DNA of 64,000 bases from Sweltsa coloradensis (Eukaryota; Arthropoda; Insecta; Plecoptera; Chloroperlidae): positions 1 to 64,000 of the forward strand of contig JAMZAV010003226.1 in the NCBI GenBank assembly GCA_024449915.1, in the 5' to 3' direction. Below the pieces are notes generated by a model, which made no database searches, was not told the DNA's origin, and saw only the letters and a list, made by a program, of their open reading frames with translations. Below, piece after piece: positions 54,809-64,000 of this stretch. Both the position numbers and the translations under genes were made by a program. Within the stretch, counting starts at the first letter, position 1. Each line of letters begins with the position of its first letter.

Positions 54809-56335
54809 TAGGGCTGTGCGAGCAGGGATTTTTTAAGTCGAGCGAGATCGAGCGAGTATTTGGTCTTTTGCTTGATTTTCGATTGATTCATTGGATTGAT
54901 TGGATATTGCTTAACGTCTCATATTTATGCAACTTGGCTAATCGAGACGAAGGGAGGGACGTAAGGGATGACGCGGGGGCACAAGGGGTGGACAGACCTG
55001 TGCTGGTCAGAACCAGCCACAAGCGTATGGGGAGGGCAGGGGTTCCCCCACGTCGTGGTCGTCTCCGTCTGTGTCATCATCCGTCCGTGTTGACATTGTC
55101 GTCGCCGTCGGGGAGGTAGTCAAAGGGAAGGGGAAAGTCCCCGACGACGACCCAGAGCTCGCCATTAGTTTCAGGGAGAAGAACTCCCCTAATCACAGGC
55201 CAAACCACGAAAAGGTTGCGAGTTGAAATTTGATGGCCCAAATGAGCGAGATTCGAGCGAGCAGACCAAAATTTAATTTACCACAAATGTTGGTATACAT
55301 TTGGGTTACGATGTTATAAACTCAAAATTTTCAATATTTTATTACGGTGTTGGGCCTGCCAATTGATAAACATTAGTATAAAATTATATTTAATCATAGG
55401 CTTACTGTTTAGGGTAAGCTAGCCTAGGCCTAGGCTCATTTCTAAATTGCCTCTTCTATTAACAATCGTTTTCTTTCTATTTGAAGTTCTGAGAACAATA
55501 TTATTTTTGGCCCTAGGCAAAACCTAGTCCTAGCTAGGCCCTAGAAGCCTTTAAGGTAAGGTGCAGGGGAATCTAAGCCTAGCCTTGTAGGACTAGCTAG
55601 GGAGGCCTAGGGCTAGGCCTAGGCCAGTAGTAGTTCAGCCCACATCATTGTGCATTGAATTACCGGTAATGCTCTTAAGTTTCTGTGGGCCATTACACAA
55701 TAAGTAGGGTTAAGGCAGTCATAACGTGTTCATTTCACCTCGTATTTTAATTGCGCTTTACCTGCAAATTGTATTAAAACACATAGTATTGGGAACACTA
55801 ATTTCTTCAAATAATACGGAAAGTAAAAAAACATAGGTCTGTCGCCTATATACATTTCAAATTGATTGAGTCGTTCACGAACACGGAACAACAGAATACA
55901 CGGAATAACAGAAGCTAAACAACTTGCAGCCTAAAAGCGTGACGTAATTGTAAAAGTCGATAGGTCGAACGCACGTCCGCGACATATCGATATTAGACCA
56001 AAGAAGAGGTTGGCAGGTCTTTATCCGAGTTCTTTGGAGACATGCGCAGTGTCGGTGCGCACGGGCACTTCGTCGAAGCAAGAGCATCGAGTGGCATGCG
56101 CCTGTGCAATGCCCATTACCAGTCAGCTGTTCGCTGTCGACGAGAAGAATGCTGAAGAGCACGTCATAATATGGAATATTACTCCGCCGCGACCGTATTT
56201 TCGTACGTTCTCGAACAATTCTTGAGTCATTTTGAGACTCGAATTTTCGAGAATCAAAAAAATCACACGAGTGAGCAAGCGAGAATGTTGACGTGCTCGA
56301 TCTCGACTCGAAATTTCGAGTCTCGCACAGCCCTA
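54809..56335. mobile_element. hAT element, TSD CTGAATGA
   Basis: TAGGGCTGTGCGAGC and CTCGCACAGCCCTA are inverted ends, and CTGAATGA at 54801-54808 and 56336-56343 is a perfect 8-bp TSD. Subterminal GAGCGAG/CTCGA words parallel the TTCGAATA words of 30395-38440. It holds a GC-rich stretch (54950-55200) with a reversed copy of the Helitron GGCTGGTTCTGACC phrase, and an AGGCCT array (55420-55625). Confidence 0.85.
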
Positions 56336-56561
56336 CTGAATGATATTATATACAATACAATATCATATTTAATATAGCTACACTTCTATATTGTATTGTT
56401 TATCTTAAAATATCATGTTAAATGTTAATTTATACTGTGTTTTTTTATTCAATTTGTTTATATACCTATTGGCATTGTACATTATGAAATTTGTAACAAA
56501 TACAATTGCAGCGTAGTGTATCTCGGAAGTAGGCTTACCTCACTCTTATACCTAAATAATA

Positions 56562-57283
56562 CCGTATCGGACCGAATATAGCACGATGTTTTTTTCTGAA
56601 AATACAATCTCAAAAACAGCACTCGCGTTATTTCCGCACGCTTGCATTTGAAATAGCGCCTGAACATAGGTCACCCGCAATACAACTCCCGCGCATCGGC
56701 TGCTGCGCTTCGCCCCACCCACCCACTCGATGCCAGCTGAACTCGGGCGAACCTAGCAGTCTCGCTGTCTGCTAGTCGTCGCACAGTATTCCAGTATTCG
56801 TCGTGATCACGTCGTGACCTAGCTGGACCTACATACCGTAGATTTTGAACGTCGGGGTTGTCTATCTACGATGCTAAGAGTCTACGTAACGTAATAATGA
56901 GTAATGAAGAAGGAGAAGATGAAATGGTAACAGAGGATGATGTTCTGTGGGAAGAGGAGGAGGAAGTTGAAACTGCTGAAGAGGACAACTCATCTTCTGA
57001 CCAGGAATCAGAGTGGTGAACTGTGGACTGTGGTTGGCATATGTGAGCTTGTGCTTGGCCCTACCCTGTTAAAAACCATAGGCCTAGGCCCTAACATTGT
57101 TCAAAATGTTTTGTTGTAAGACAAATTTAAGGCTATTCAGTATTCATTCATTCTATTGTAAATAAAAAATATTTCATGTACATTTTAATTTTATTTTATT
57201 TTTTTATTTTTTCTTAAAATGATTCTGAAAAATTGGGGGTCCTGTGTTATATTCGAGATCGTGCTATATTCGGTCCAATATGG
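56562..57283. mobile_element. TA-flanked TIR element (GGACCGAATATAGCACG family)
   Basis: CCGTATCGGACCGAATATAG plus CACGAT is mirrored at the right with two changes, and TA flanks both sides. The part at 56640-56740 is the reverse of the 48170-48250 duplication. The right half parallels 47815-47940. It contains a 41-codon acidic ORF (56897-57019) that may be the end of its parent transposase. Confidence 0.7.
56897..57019 (+). pseudogene. Acidic C-terminal tail of a DDE transposase (remnant)
   Basis: This reads ATG to TGA with mostly Glu, Asp and Ser (EEGEDEMVTEDD, EEDNSSSDQESEW). pogo/Tigger-type transposases often finish with an acidic tail of this kind just before the 3' non-coding end. Position inside a TA-flanked TIR element supports that reading, but composition alone is weak evidence. 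Confidence 0.35.
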
Positions 57284-57811
57284 TACAATTGCATCCTGGT
57301 GTATGAAATCCTCAAATTTCCCATTCCTGATCCTGTTTTAATTTTAATCCCAAAAAATGTAATGAACATAAAAAATAAATTTTTAAAATCGGATTAGGGT
57401 TGAGGTGTTGGTCCCAAACATGTGCTCTGATAAGAGATCTTGGATACCATACCAGATCACGTGATATCGCTTGTAGTGGGCCGGGCCAGACTTGACATCC
57501 CTCTTATTTGGATTCCATGGAAGTTGGGTCAGCTCAAAACAGCCAGGGGGTTTTCAACTTTTTTCCGATATTGCGAAAACCAAGCGTTGACAGCAAAATT
57601 ATTTAATTATTTTGGCTATATCGATGATTTTGCTCATCCCTAAAATTAATTCCCTTAAAAAACTTTAAATGTTTAATATTTATTCGGTTTTACTTTTAGG
57701 TCGCACGCACATAGTACATTTTAAAATTGAATGGCATGCAAATGTTTTATATTCTGTTTTGATCAAGTTTCAATAAACAATAATGTTCCTAAACTTAAAC
57801 TTGTATCCATA
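57284..57811. other. Unassigned stretch
   Basis: No gene was found. A short piece near 57700 matches the GTAGGTCGCA element (TTTAGGTCGCACGC). Confidence 0.45.
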
Positions 57812-58195
57812 CCTGCCAACTTGTACAATTTGTTTGATTTGTAGATCATTGCCTGGTTATGAACGCGATTCTTTATTTGTCGTAGGCACTGGTGATTCTA
57901 CCTATTATTTAGCCCTATTCTACCAACAATGCCTGGTAACAAACAATATTTTGATTACCATTGTTACCAAATTGGTAATATTCTATCCCAACTAATGATG
58001 ACATGAAGTGATCTAAGTAGGCCTCTAAATTACCTAAAACCCACCAAATTGAATCTTGAGGTCAAAAAAATCCGGGGGCAAGCCCCCCGGACCCCCCAAA
58101 AAAGTCCCTTCTGCACATACTATTGGCTTTTTGGGACCTGTATATTCATTCATGTAAGTATTGTACGATTTTGCATATTTGTAGGTTGGCAGGTA
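57812..58195. mobile_element. TIR element CATACCTGCCAAC, second copy
   Basis: CATACCTGCCAACTTGTACAA at the left is mirrored by TTTGTAGGTTGGCAGGTA at the right, as at 24804-25500. The interior shares ATGATGACATGAAGTGATCT and GGGGGCAAGCCCCCCGG. Flanking TA is not intact. Confidence 0.65.
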
Positions 58196-59675
58196 CCATG
58201 TGCATCCCAAACCTTGGTTTACCCTTCACTTCATCTTCATGTATCCCAACACTTGGCTTACCTCTGACCTTACAAAAAAACATACAAAATGTAAATTTGC
58301 ATAGTTGTAACAACAGGTGAGGGAACATTGTCCAACTCTGGGCAACGGGCACCCCATTGTGGAGGTGCTAGGTGGGCAAGCAGCCAACACTGGAAAGCGA
58401 TGAGGCGGTGGTTTACTATTCCACACTCTCAACAAGACACCGTCGACGAAACGGGTCAAATGTAAAAAATCTATGTTGAGGCTGGATACAACATTTCAGA
58501 CCAGTCAAGGGGACGGAGGCGCGAGAAGCCCACGTGATCATATTAAGCGAATGCAAGGGATTGAGTCCTCTTAAACAGCCCTCTGACATTCCCTTCACAA
58601 TTGTACTAGTTCCAATATACCTAATTAGACACCACAACCTGGGCAGGTTTCCACACGAGAAATTTTAAAAGATATAAATTAGATTGGTGTTTCCATTGAG
58701 GTTATAGTGCGTAGACTGCACAGTCTTGACACTCGATGTAATTCTGTTGTATAATTTATTTGTATAAAAATAAATCAATTTGTATTTAGAGTTGGTTTAT
58801 TCTTTATTGTATTTTACCTGTTCCATGATGGACAGAAAACCCAGTCAGTCTCATAACTAATTTTCAGTGGGGGACTTCAATTTTAAAGCGGACCAAGTCA
58901 ACCCTGACAGAGCCGATGTCATCGACGACCCAACAAAACAAATCTGACACAATTTCTTCCACACTCTACACCAGAATCAAAAACGTATTTTATTAAGCGT
59001 GTACATTTGTTTGGTCCAACAGTCAGTAATAATTGTTTGGTATTTTTTAGTTATTATCAAGCATACAGAAAAGAACATGTCTGCATAGCATAGCAGACAG
59101 GTAAGGTAGTTGTTAACAATGTTTAAAATAAACAATTTTAAAAAACAAACATACACCCTTCCTCTTGCTCTGTCCTAGTATTAAACCCAACAACTAGGGT
59201 TGCTTATGGAGTAAGAAATCCTCCACACTATAATAACCCTTTCACTGCTTCATTGAACTTCTTTTTCTTTTCAATGTTCTTGATTTTGCTAGGCAGATTG
59301 TTAAAACAGTTCCAACCCATTTGATATGGTCCAAACTCCCAAGGATGTGGTTTTCAGATTCAGATGATGGTGTTCCCCAGCTGCTATATGGCCAGCGGTT
59401 TTCGTAGCATAGCCATGAATTTGGCTCACCTTCTGAAGTAGCTGAGGGCGAGGTTTCCTAACACAACAAACATCAACAAATTTGCACACTTCCAAAATAT
59501 AGAGGCAAGGTAGGGTAAGATTGTAAGAATGTTTAGGTCCCAGAAGACTCAGTCCCTGTATACCATGGGTTTTGCTAGCAATAGCAACGATGTGGAGGCA
59601 TTATCAAGATTGGAGATTACCGCGTTAACTAAATAAGCATATTAACATACATTTTATAACACCAATAAAGATAGC
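58196..59675. other. Unassigned stretch with an interspersed repeat and a LINE tail
   Basis: 58548-58600 (GTCCTCTTAAACAGCCCTCT, TTCCCTTCACAATTGT) is the reverse of 63682-63735. 58800-58905 is a reversed LINE-tail copy. The phrase CATCCCAAACCTTGG / TGTATCCCAACACTTGG repeats at 58200-58255. No exon could be linked to NFYA or to any other gene. Confidence 0.45.
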
Positions 59676-60774
59676 CAGTGTTGGGCATTATCTATTATCT
59701 TTATCTAGAAAAAAATTAAAAGGGTTATCTATTATCTTTATTTGGATGATGTTTTTGGTTATCTGTTATCTAGCTAACTTCTTTTCCCAACAGATAATAA
59801 ACAAACCTTTAAGTAATATATATATGGGGGTTTACCTATTTAATTTTTGACTAGTAGAAAGCTCTTTAAGTCAGTCACAAATAGTGCAAATAGTAACCCA
59901 AGCTGGACAAGTGAAGTTTTGAACTAGAGGTCGATGATGGAGTGCGAAAATTGTCTAAATATATTATTGGTTGATTGTAATACTGGCCCTAAGTTGTTGT
60001 TCTTTCATTATGATTAATGAAATAGCCAACCCCTTATCCTTTTAAAAATAAATTTAAATCTTCTCTGAGTACCTAGGCCTACCCCTGAGCGCTAATGTTC
60101 TCAAATAGTAGACTTCATCTAAAACAAAATCGTTAACAAAGCAACAGTAGGCCCAACTATAATAGTTTTTTATACGAATAGGATTGATTGGATAATTTAT
60201 TCTCAAGTGTACTTGCGTCTTGCAATAGAAGAGTTTATAGGTTGGGAAAGAAACAAAAATCAGCAAGTGAAAATGTGCATGCATTCCTAATTTCAAAACT
60301 ATTTCAAAACTCGGGTCCCAGGCTGTTTTGTGTAAACTCTTCTCTTGCAAGTACCGGTAATATAGCCGATTGGCTTCTTTTCATTTTGTAAATTATTGAC
60401 AAGAGTATTTTATTTAAAGGTGCATTCATTGAAATGTTAGCATACGAAATGTACCGATGCATGATAATATGCCGGCCTAATTCTGACATACATCGTAATT
60501 AATAACGTTTGGTGTTCATTTCATTAATCGTTTATTGAAATTTGATAATTTGTATTGTGTTTATTGTGGTAGTATTAGATGCCTACATTTAAATTGGTCA
60601 AGCAGGTTATTAATTATTATGATTAGGTACAGTCAGAATCGAACACTTCAATTATGGAGCTCGCATTTTGCCTGCTTTGTTAGCTGGTTATCTATTATCT
60701 TTATCTAGATGATTTTTTGTGTGGTTATCTTATCTTTATCTAGATAATATTTTTGGCTATCTGGTCCAACACTG
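59676..60774. mobile_element. hAT element, TSD AAGATAGC
   Basis: CAGTGTTGGGC and GTCCAACACTG are inverted ends with one difference. AAGATAGC at 59668-59675 and 60775-60782 is a perfect 8-bp TSD. TTATCTATTATCTTTATCTA words repeat at both ends. A weak relative of the GTTGGGAAAG repeat lies inside. No transposase. Confidence 0.85.
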
Positions 60775-60782
60775 AAGATAGC

Positions 60783-61484
60783 ATAAAGCATGAGACTCTG
60801 AATTGGGGGTCCCGGGTTCAGGTAGGTACACTGACACTGAGGGAGAGCATGCAACTGTCACTTGTGTATAATTTATTAATGATCAGGAAACATGTTGAAT
60901 GTTGATGCATGTTGTTGCAGACTGCACACTTGGAATGTGTACCCAGTACAAATAATCAGGTAGGGTAGGTAGGGTACCTAACTCACATAAGGGTCAACAA
61001 GGCACAGTGCGCACGCTACACAATCAGATCAGGCACACCTTTGTTAGAATTATCGACAGCTAACGCGTATCACGGGCGCAAGAGTCTTCGGCGATACCTG
61101 CCACCGGCAATCCTGACTGATGGTTCTTTCAAGGTTTCCTTTGGTGCAAGGGATATTGTCAATTCCTATTACAGTAGCTTATTTGATTGGGTCCTCTTTA
61201 ACCTATAGCCCTTGGATATTCTGTTTAAATTGGGCCGATTTCCCACAAAAATTTAAAAATAAAAAAATAAAATCAGAAAACGTGAATAATGTAGAACCCG
61301 GGGTAGATTGGGGTAATATACCTCTGACGAGGCGAGAAATGATGGAATCGAGCATCAAACTCAGTTTGCAACCTTCTCGTAATTGACGTGCTAACTCTTG
61401 GTTGGTAATTGGTTAGAAAGTGGCGCAATATATTGACGCGCCAAGTTGCAGTGTTATATGAATTATGATAAGCAAGCTTTGGTA
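60783..61484. other. Unassigned stretch
   Basis: No supported gene. A CCCGGGTTCAGG word near 60808 resembles a B box but without a fold. GGGGTAGATTGGGGTAATAT near 61302 is a short piece of the GGGGTAAA element family. Confidence 0.45.
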
Positions 61485-61880
61485 ATTATGCCGTATAGCG
61501 CCTTACGCAAAATACACTATTTTCTACACTGTGATATTCCACGAAACGCTTAGGTACGCGGGAAAGGGGGAGGGGGCGCGAAGCGCGTAAGTCTTGCAAT
61601 ATTATTATTAAAACATACGCGCTTCGCGCCCCCCCCCCCCTCCCGCGTACCTAAGCGTTTCGGAACTCTTTCGGTTGGTATGGACAGTTTTTGATCAGTA
61701 GGTACTTTAGATTTAAAATAGCGACGTTAAAGGTTTTGTAGGTACTTTAGATTTAAAATAGCGACGTTAAAGGTTTTGTAGGTACACCTAAAAAAACTGT
61801 CCATACCAACCGAAAAAGTACCACCCTTTCCACGTGTATTTTGCGTGAGGAGCTATACGGCATTTTTACCCAAGCTTTTT
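61485..61880. repeat. Compound palindrome of three nested or adjacent hairpins
   Basis: The outer arms are ATGCCGTATAGCGCCTTACG / GAGCTATACGGCAT. Hairpin 1 has arms of about 47 bp at 61542-61589 and 61616-61662, nearly perfect, including GCGCGAAGCGCGTA and a C run. Hairpin 2 pairs CGGTTGGTATGGACAGTTTT (61672) with AAAACTGTCCATACCAACCG (61792). Its loop holds two exact 40-bp direct repeats starting GTAGGTACTTTAGATTTAAA (61699 and 61739). No ORF. Confidence 0.85.
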
Positions 61881-63295
61881 AAAATAAAATAATTAAGTCA
61901 CACTTAGCTGAACGACGGTAAGTTATCAAAAGTCATGTATAGATCGAACAAATTCATTACACACGATGGGCTATGTAGATGTAGATGGAGATTTATTAGC
62001 CTCTTTAAAATTCAGCAGGTAGCCTATATACAGGATGTGTTGTTGACATCCCAGAATTCAGCGGAAGTATTTGATCGGTGTCCAGATTTCATACAGGAAG
62101 TCGATGGTAATGCCACTGACCTACGAACGGGCAAACTGACCAGTGGGTCATACTCATACTCATATCAGTGTACACGTCACATCATCAGTGGCACAAATAC
62201 TTGAAATTGCAAGAAAATCCCTTTTCCGAAAAAGTGTCATATTTCACATGCCAGTAAAAACAAATTATATTGTGGTCTCTTTATGATCATTGATCAGCAA
62301 GGTAAGTTAGTAGCCGATCAAAACTCATCCGCCCACTAAATAAGTAGGTTGATCGTCTACTGTTGATTGGCCAAGACAATGGGCCTACGCAGGGGGGGTG
62401 GGGGCGTGGTTGCCAAATGCAGCCCAGTCCAGGATGTCCAATTTCCTCTGCCGTGCGTTTCAATGCTCCACATTCAACAGGCATGCTTACGCACCATTGG
62501 CGTCGACTTCCGTTCTCTCTGCCGCGTGTTATTGTTTACATCGCCACAGCTGTTACTGTTAGAAGAGCAGCCCGACCCGAACTTTGACGAGCCTGCCTGA
62601 TCGACGCCAGCCAGCGGCAATCATGATGCGGTCAACTCAAGTCCTACCACAGCCCTCGGACATTCCGTACCAGCTATGGTACAGTGGTACCCACCCTACG
62701 AGCCCGGCCTATGAGTTATCCAGTAATTATTGTGACGCACAATTTTGACGAAATAATATCCCCCCTCCACACACACCCCCCTTCACAGTTGTCGATTTGT
62801 CACAAAAAGTGTGACCGCCACACAAAATTAACTTCCTCCCCCGGCCCCCCACCCCCACACCGCCGCATTTGTATTTTTACGGTAATGGATTGGTATGGTT
62901 GTTAGTAACTTAATTACAATATAAGTCAATTGTGTGTGAGGAGACTTCGTAGGGCTAATTTATAAAAATCATTCTAGAGCGTTCGACTCCTACACAATCT
63001 TGTTTCCAGCAGTAGGCCCGCTTACGTACGAGCTACCTCTCACAATTCACGGGTGGGATCGGTGCGGTGTTGGAACTAAAGCACGAACAACACAACAACA
63101 ATGCATTTTGTTTGGTTATCCTAGTTTGTTGTGACTATCACCACCTGTTTGAGGTATGTCGTCGTCATAGCAACAGTGCACGGCTCGTCGGACGCTAGGT
63201 GCGCAGTGCCCACCGGTCAGCCTCGGCTAATCAATGCGGGCCAAGTCCTAGTAGTAGTCACAGTGCCGTGGAAGAGCGCCGCGACATGGTGGATT
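61881..63295. other. Unassigned stretch, possible promoter side of the next gene
   Basis: No supported gene. GC content rises from about 62380. Several CA/CC-rich low-complexity runs lie at 62760-62860. If the exon at 63296 is real, its 5' UTR and promoter should lie in the last few hundred bases here. Confidence 0.4.
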
Positions 63296-63383
63296 ATGTT
63301 GATCGGCGTCTGCCTCGTGTGTTACGTCGCCCTGTCTTCTCCTGCAGCCGCCGACACCTCCACCTCAACACCAGACACGACAG
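63296..63383 (+). CDS. Candidate first coding exon of a secreted or membrane protein
   Basis: An ATG at 63296 opens 29 codons plus one base, ending at a strong donor CACGACAG|GTAGGT. The peptide begins MLIGVCLVCYVALSSPAAAD, a typical signal peptide with a hydrophobic core and an AAA-type cleavage site near residue 19, followed by a Thr/Ser-rich DTSTSTPDTT. The surrounding DNA is GC-rich, as expected for a promoter-proximal exon. The frame is open further upstream, and an overlapping frame starting MVDYVDRRLP is also open, so the start is not certain. No partner exon is in the window. Confidence 0.4.
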
Positions 63384-63447
63384 GTAGGTGGCTGACTGCG
63401 GCCTCGGAGGGGGGCGGGGCAACCGTTGACCGCGAGTACTTCCGGGT

Positions 63448-63473
63448 GTGTTGTTGTTGTTGTTGTTGTTGTT
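63448..63473. repeat. GTT microsatellite
   Basis: About eight copies of TGT lie just downstream of the candidate first-exon donor. Confidence 0.8.
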
Positions 63474-63794
63474 TTGTAAACATACCACAAGGTGGCTTTG
63501 TTGATGTTCAAGAGTTGGGTGGGACCATAGATACTAAGATTTGCTAAGATAACCCTCGGTGGGACTTTCTAGATCTTTATGACTTTGGATCGGAATCTTC
63601 CACTTCATTCAAGAATCTTAGGACCCCAGGGTGCAATGTATGCACCTCGTTAGGTGTCTAACCAGTTGTATTGGAGTAAAGACAATTGTGAAGGGATGTC
63701 CGAGGGCTGTTTAAGAGGATTTAACCCTTGCATTCGTAACGACGAGGAAAACCTCGGAAAAACTTCAGTAAAGATTTCAGGTCTCGACGGGATT

Positions 63795-63860
63795 TGAACC
63801 CGACACCTCTCTTGAATCAGAGTCGCGCGCCAGTTTACACTCTCGGTTAACAGTTCAATT
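63795..63860 (-). tRNA. tRNA-like pseudogene or SINE head
   Basis: On the minus strand CGGG-TTCAAAT-CCCG is a perfect T arm and B box, preceded by CTCTGATTCAAGAG, which resembles an anticodon arm, and by a GCGCGC segment. The acceptor stem and D arm do not pair properly, so it is unlikely to be a working tRNA gene. Confidence 0.35.
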
Positions 63861-64000
63861 GTTAAAGTGCAACAACTAATTTAGGAAATGTTACTGTTTG
63901 AAATGAACTATATTTTATAAATGATCCATTCAAATCTGTGAGGTTCCTATTGCAAAGCAACTAGGGACGATGTATTTTCAAACTTGCCGCCTCTTGGCGT

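Noticed and set aside
54805..55119. 104-aa ORF near the start of a hAT element.
   Set aside because: It begins in flanking TSD sequence and reads through the TIR into GC-rich DNA. No domain and no splice context.
62363..62905. Overlapping Pro/His-rich ORFs.
   Set aside because: They are low-complexity CA/CC-rich DNA. Several frames are open at once and none has a domain.

Overview
This is animal nuclear DNA, very rich in transposons. Split genes with GT-AG introns, a spliced NF-Y subunit A gene and a metazoan repertoire of hAT, mariner/Tigger, piggyBac, Helitron, RTE and jockey-type LINE elements point to a marine invertebrate. The AGGCCT-rich arrays make me lean weakly to an echinoderm or a relative, but I cannot name the species.

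The one host gene I can assemble with confidence is NFYA (plus strand). Seven coding exons run from 19952 to 50582 and encode the last 298 residues. They include both halves of the CBF-B/NF-YA core (exons 4 and 5) and the stop codon. All splice phases are compatible. The 5' exons were not found and are either upstream or unrecognisable. A second host gene may start near the right edge: a 29-codon signal-peptide-like start at 63296 runs into a splice donor.

Almost everything else is nested mobile DNA. Many boundaries can be set to the base because terminal inverted repeats (TIRs) are flanked by intact target-site duplications (TSDs). Layout: 0-5 kb, an LTR retrotransposon on the minus strand whose gag is split by a hAT element. 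5.9-7.3 kb, a foldback element. 7.9-15.4 kb, short non-autonomous Helitron-like elements and an element packed with copies of a GGGGTAAATGGGAAC-like motif. 15.5-17.5 kb, a LINE split by a piggyBac MITE. 17.7-19.7 kb, a second foldback with hAT insertions. 20-25.6 kb (NFYA intron), another GGGGTAAA element, a tandem hammerhead-ribozyme repeat and a three-element hAT nest. 25.9-29.8 kb, RTE LINE pieces. 30.4-38.4 kb, a hAT element holding a 6.8-kb Rep/helicase Helitron. 38.5-39.9 kb, hAT plus piggyBac. 40.5-43.2 kb, three TIR elements. 43.6-47.3 kb, a Tigger element dropped into a 122-126 bp tandem repeat and itself hit by a piggyBac MITE. 47.6-50.0 kb, a TA-flanked element with a hAT inside. 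51-61 kb, further hAT, TA-type and ribozyme copies. 61.5-61.9 kb, a compound palindrome.

None of the transposon proteins looks intact. Gag, LINE, RTE, Helitron and Tigger genes are all broken by insertions or frame changes. The items most worth follow-up are the hammerhead-ribozyme repeats, the Helitron-like family with inverted end motifs, the piggyBac MITE carrying an apparent transposase N-terminus, and the concentration of AGGCCT arrays inside TIR elements.
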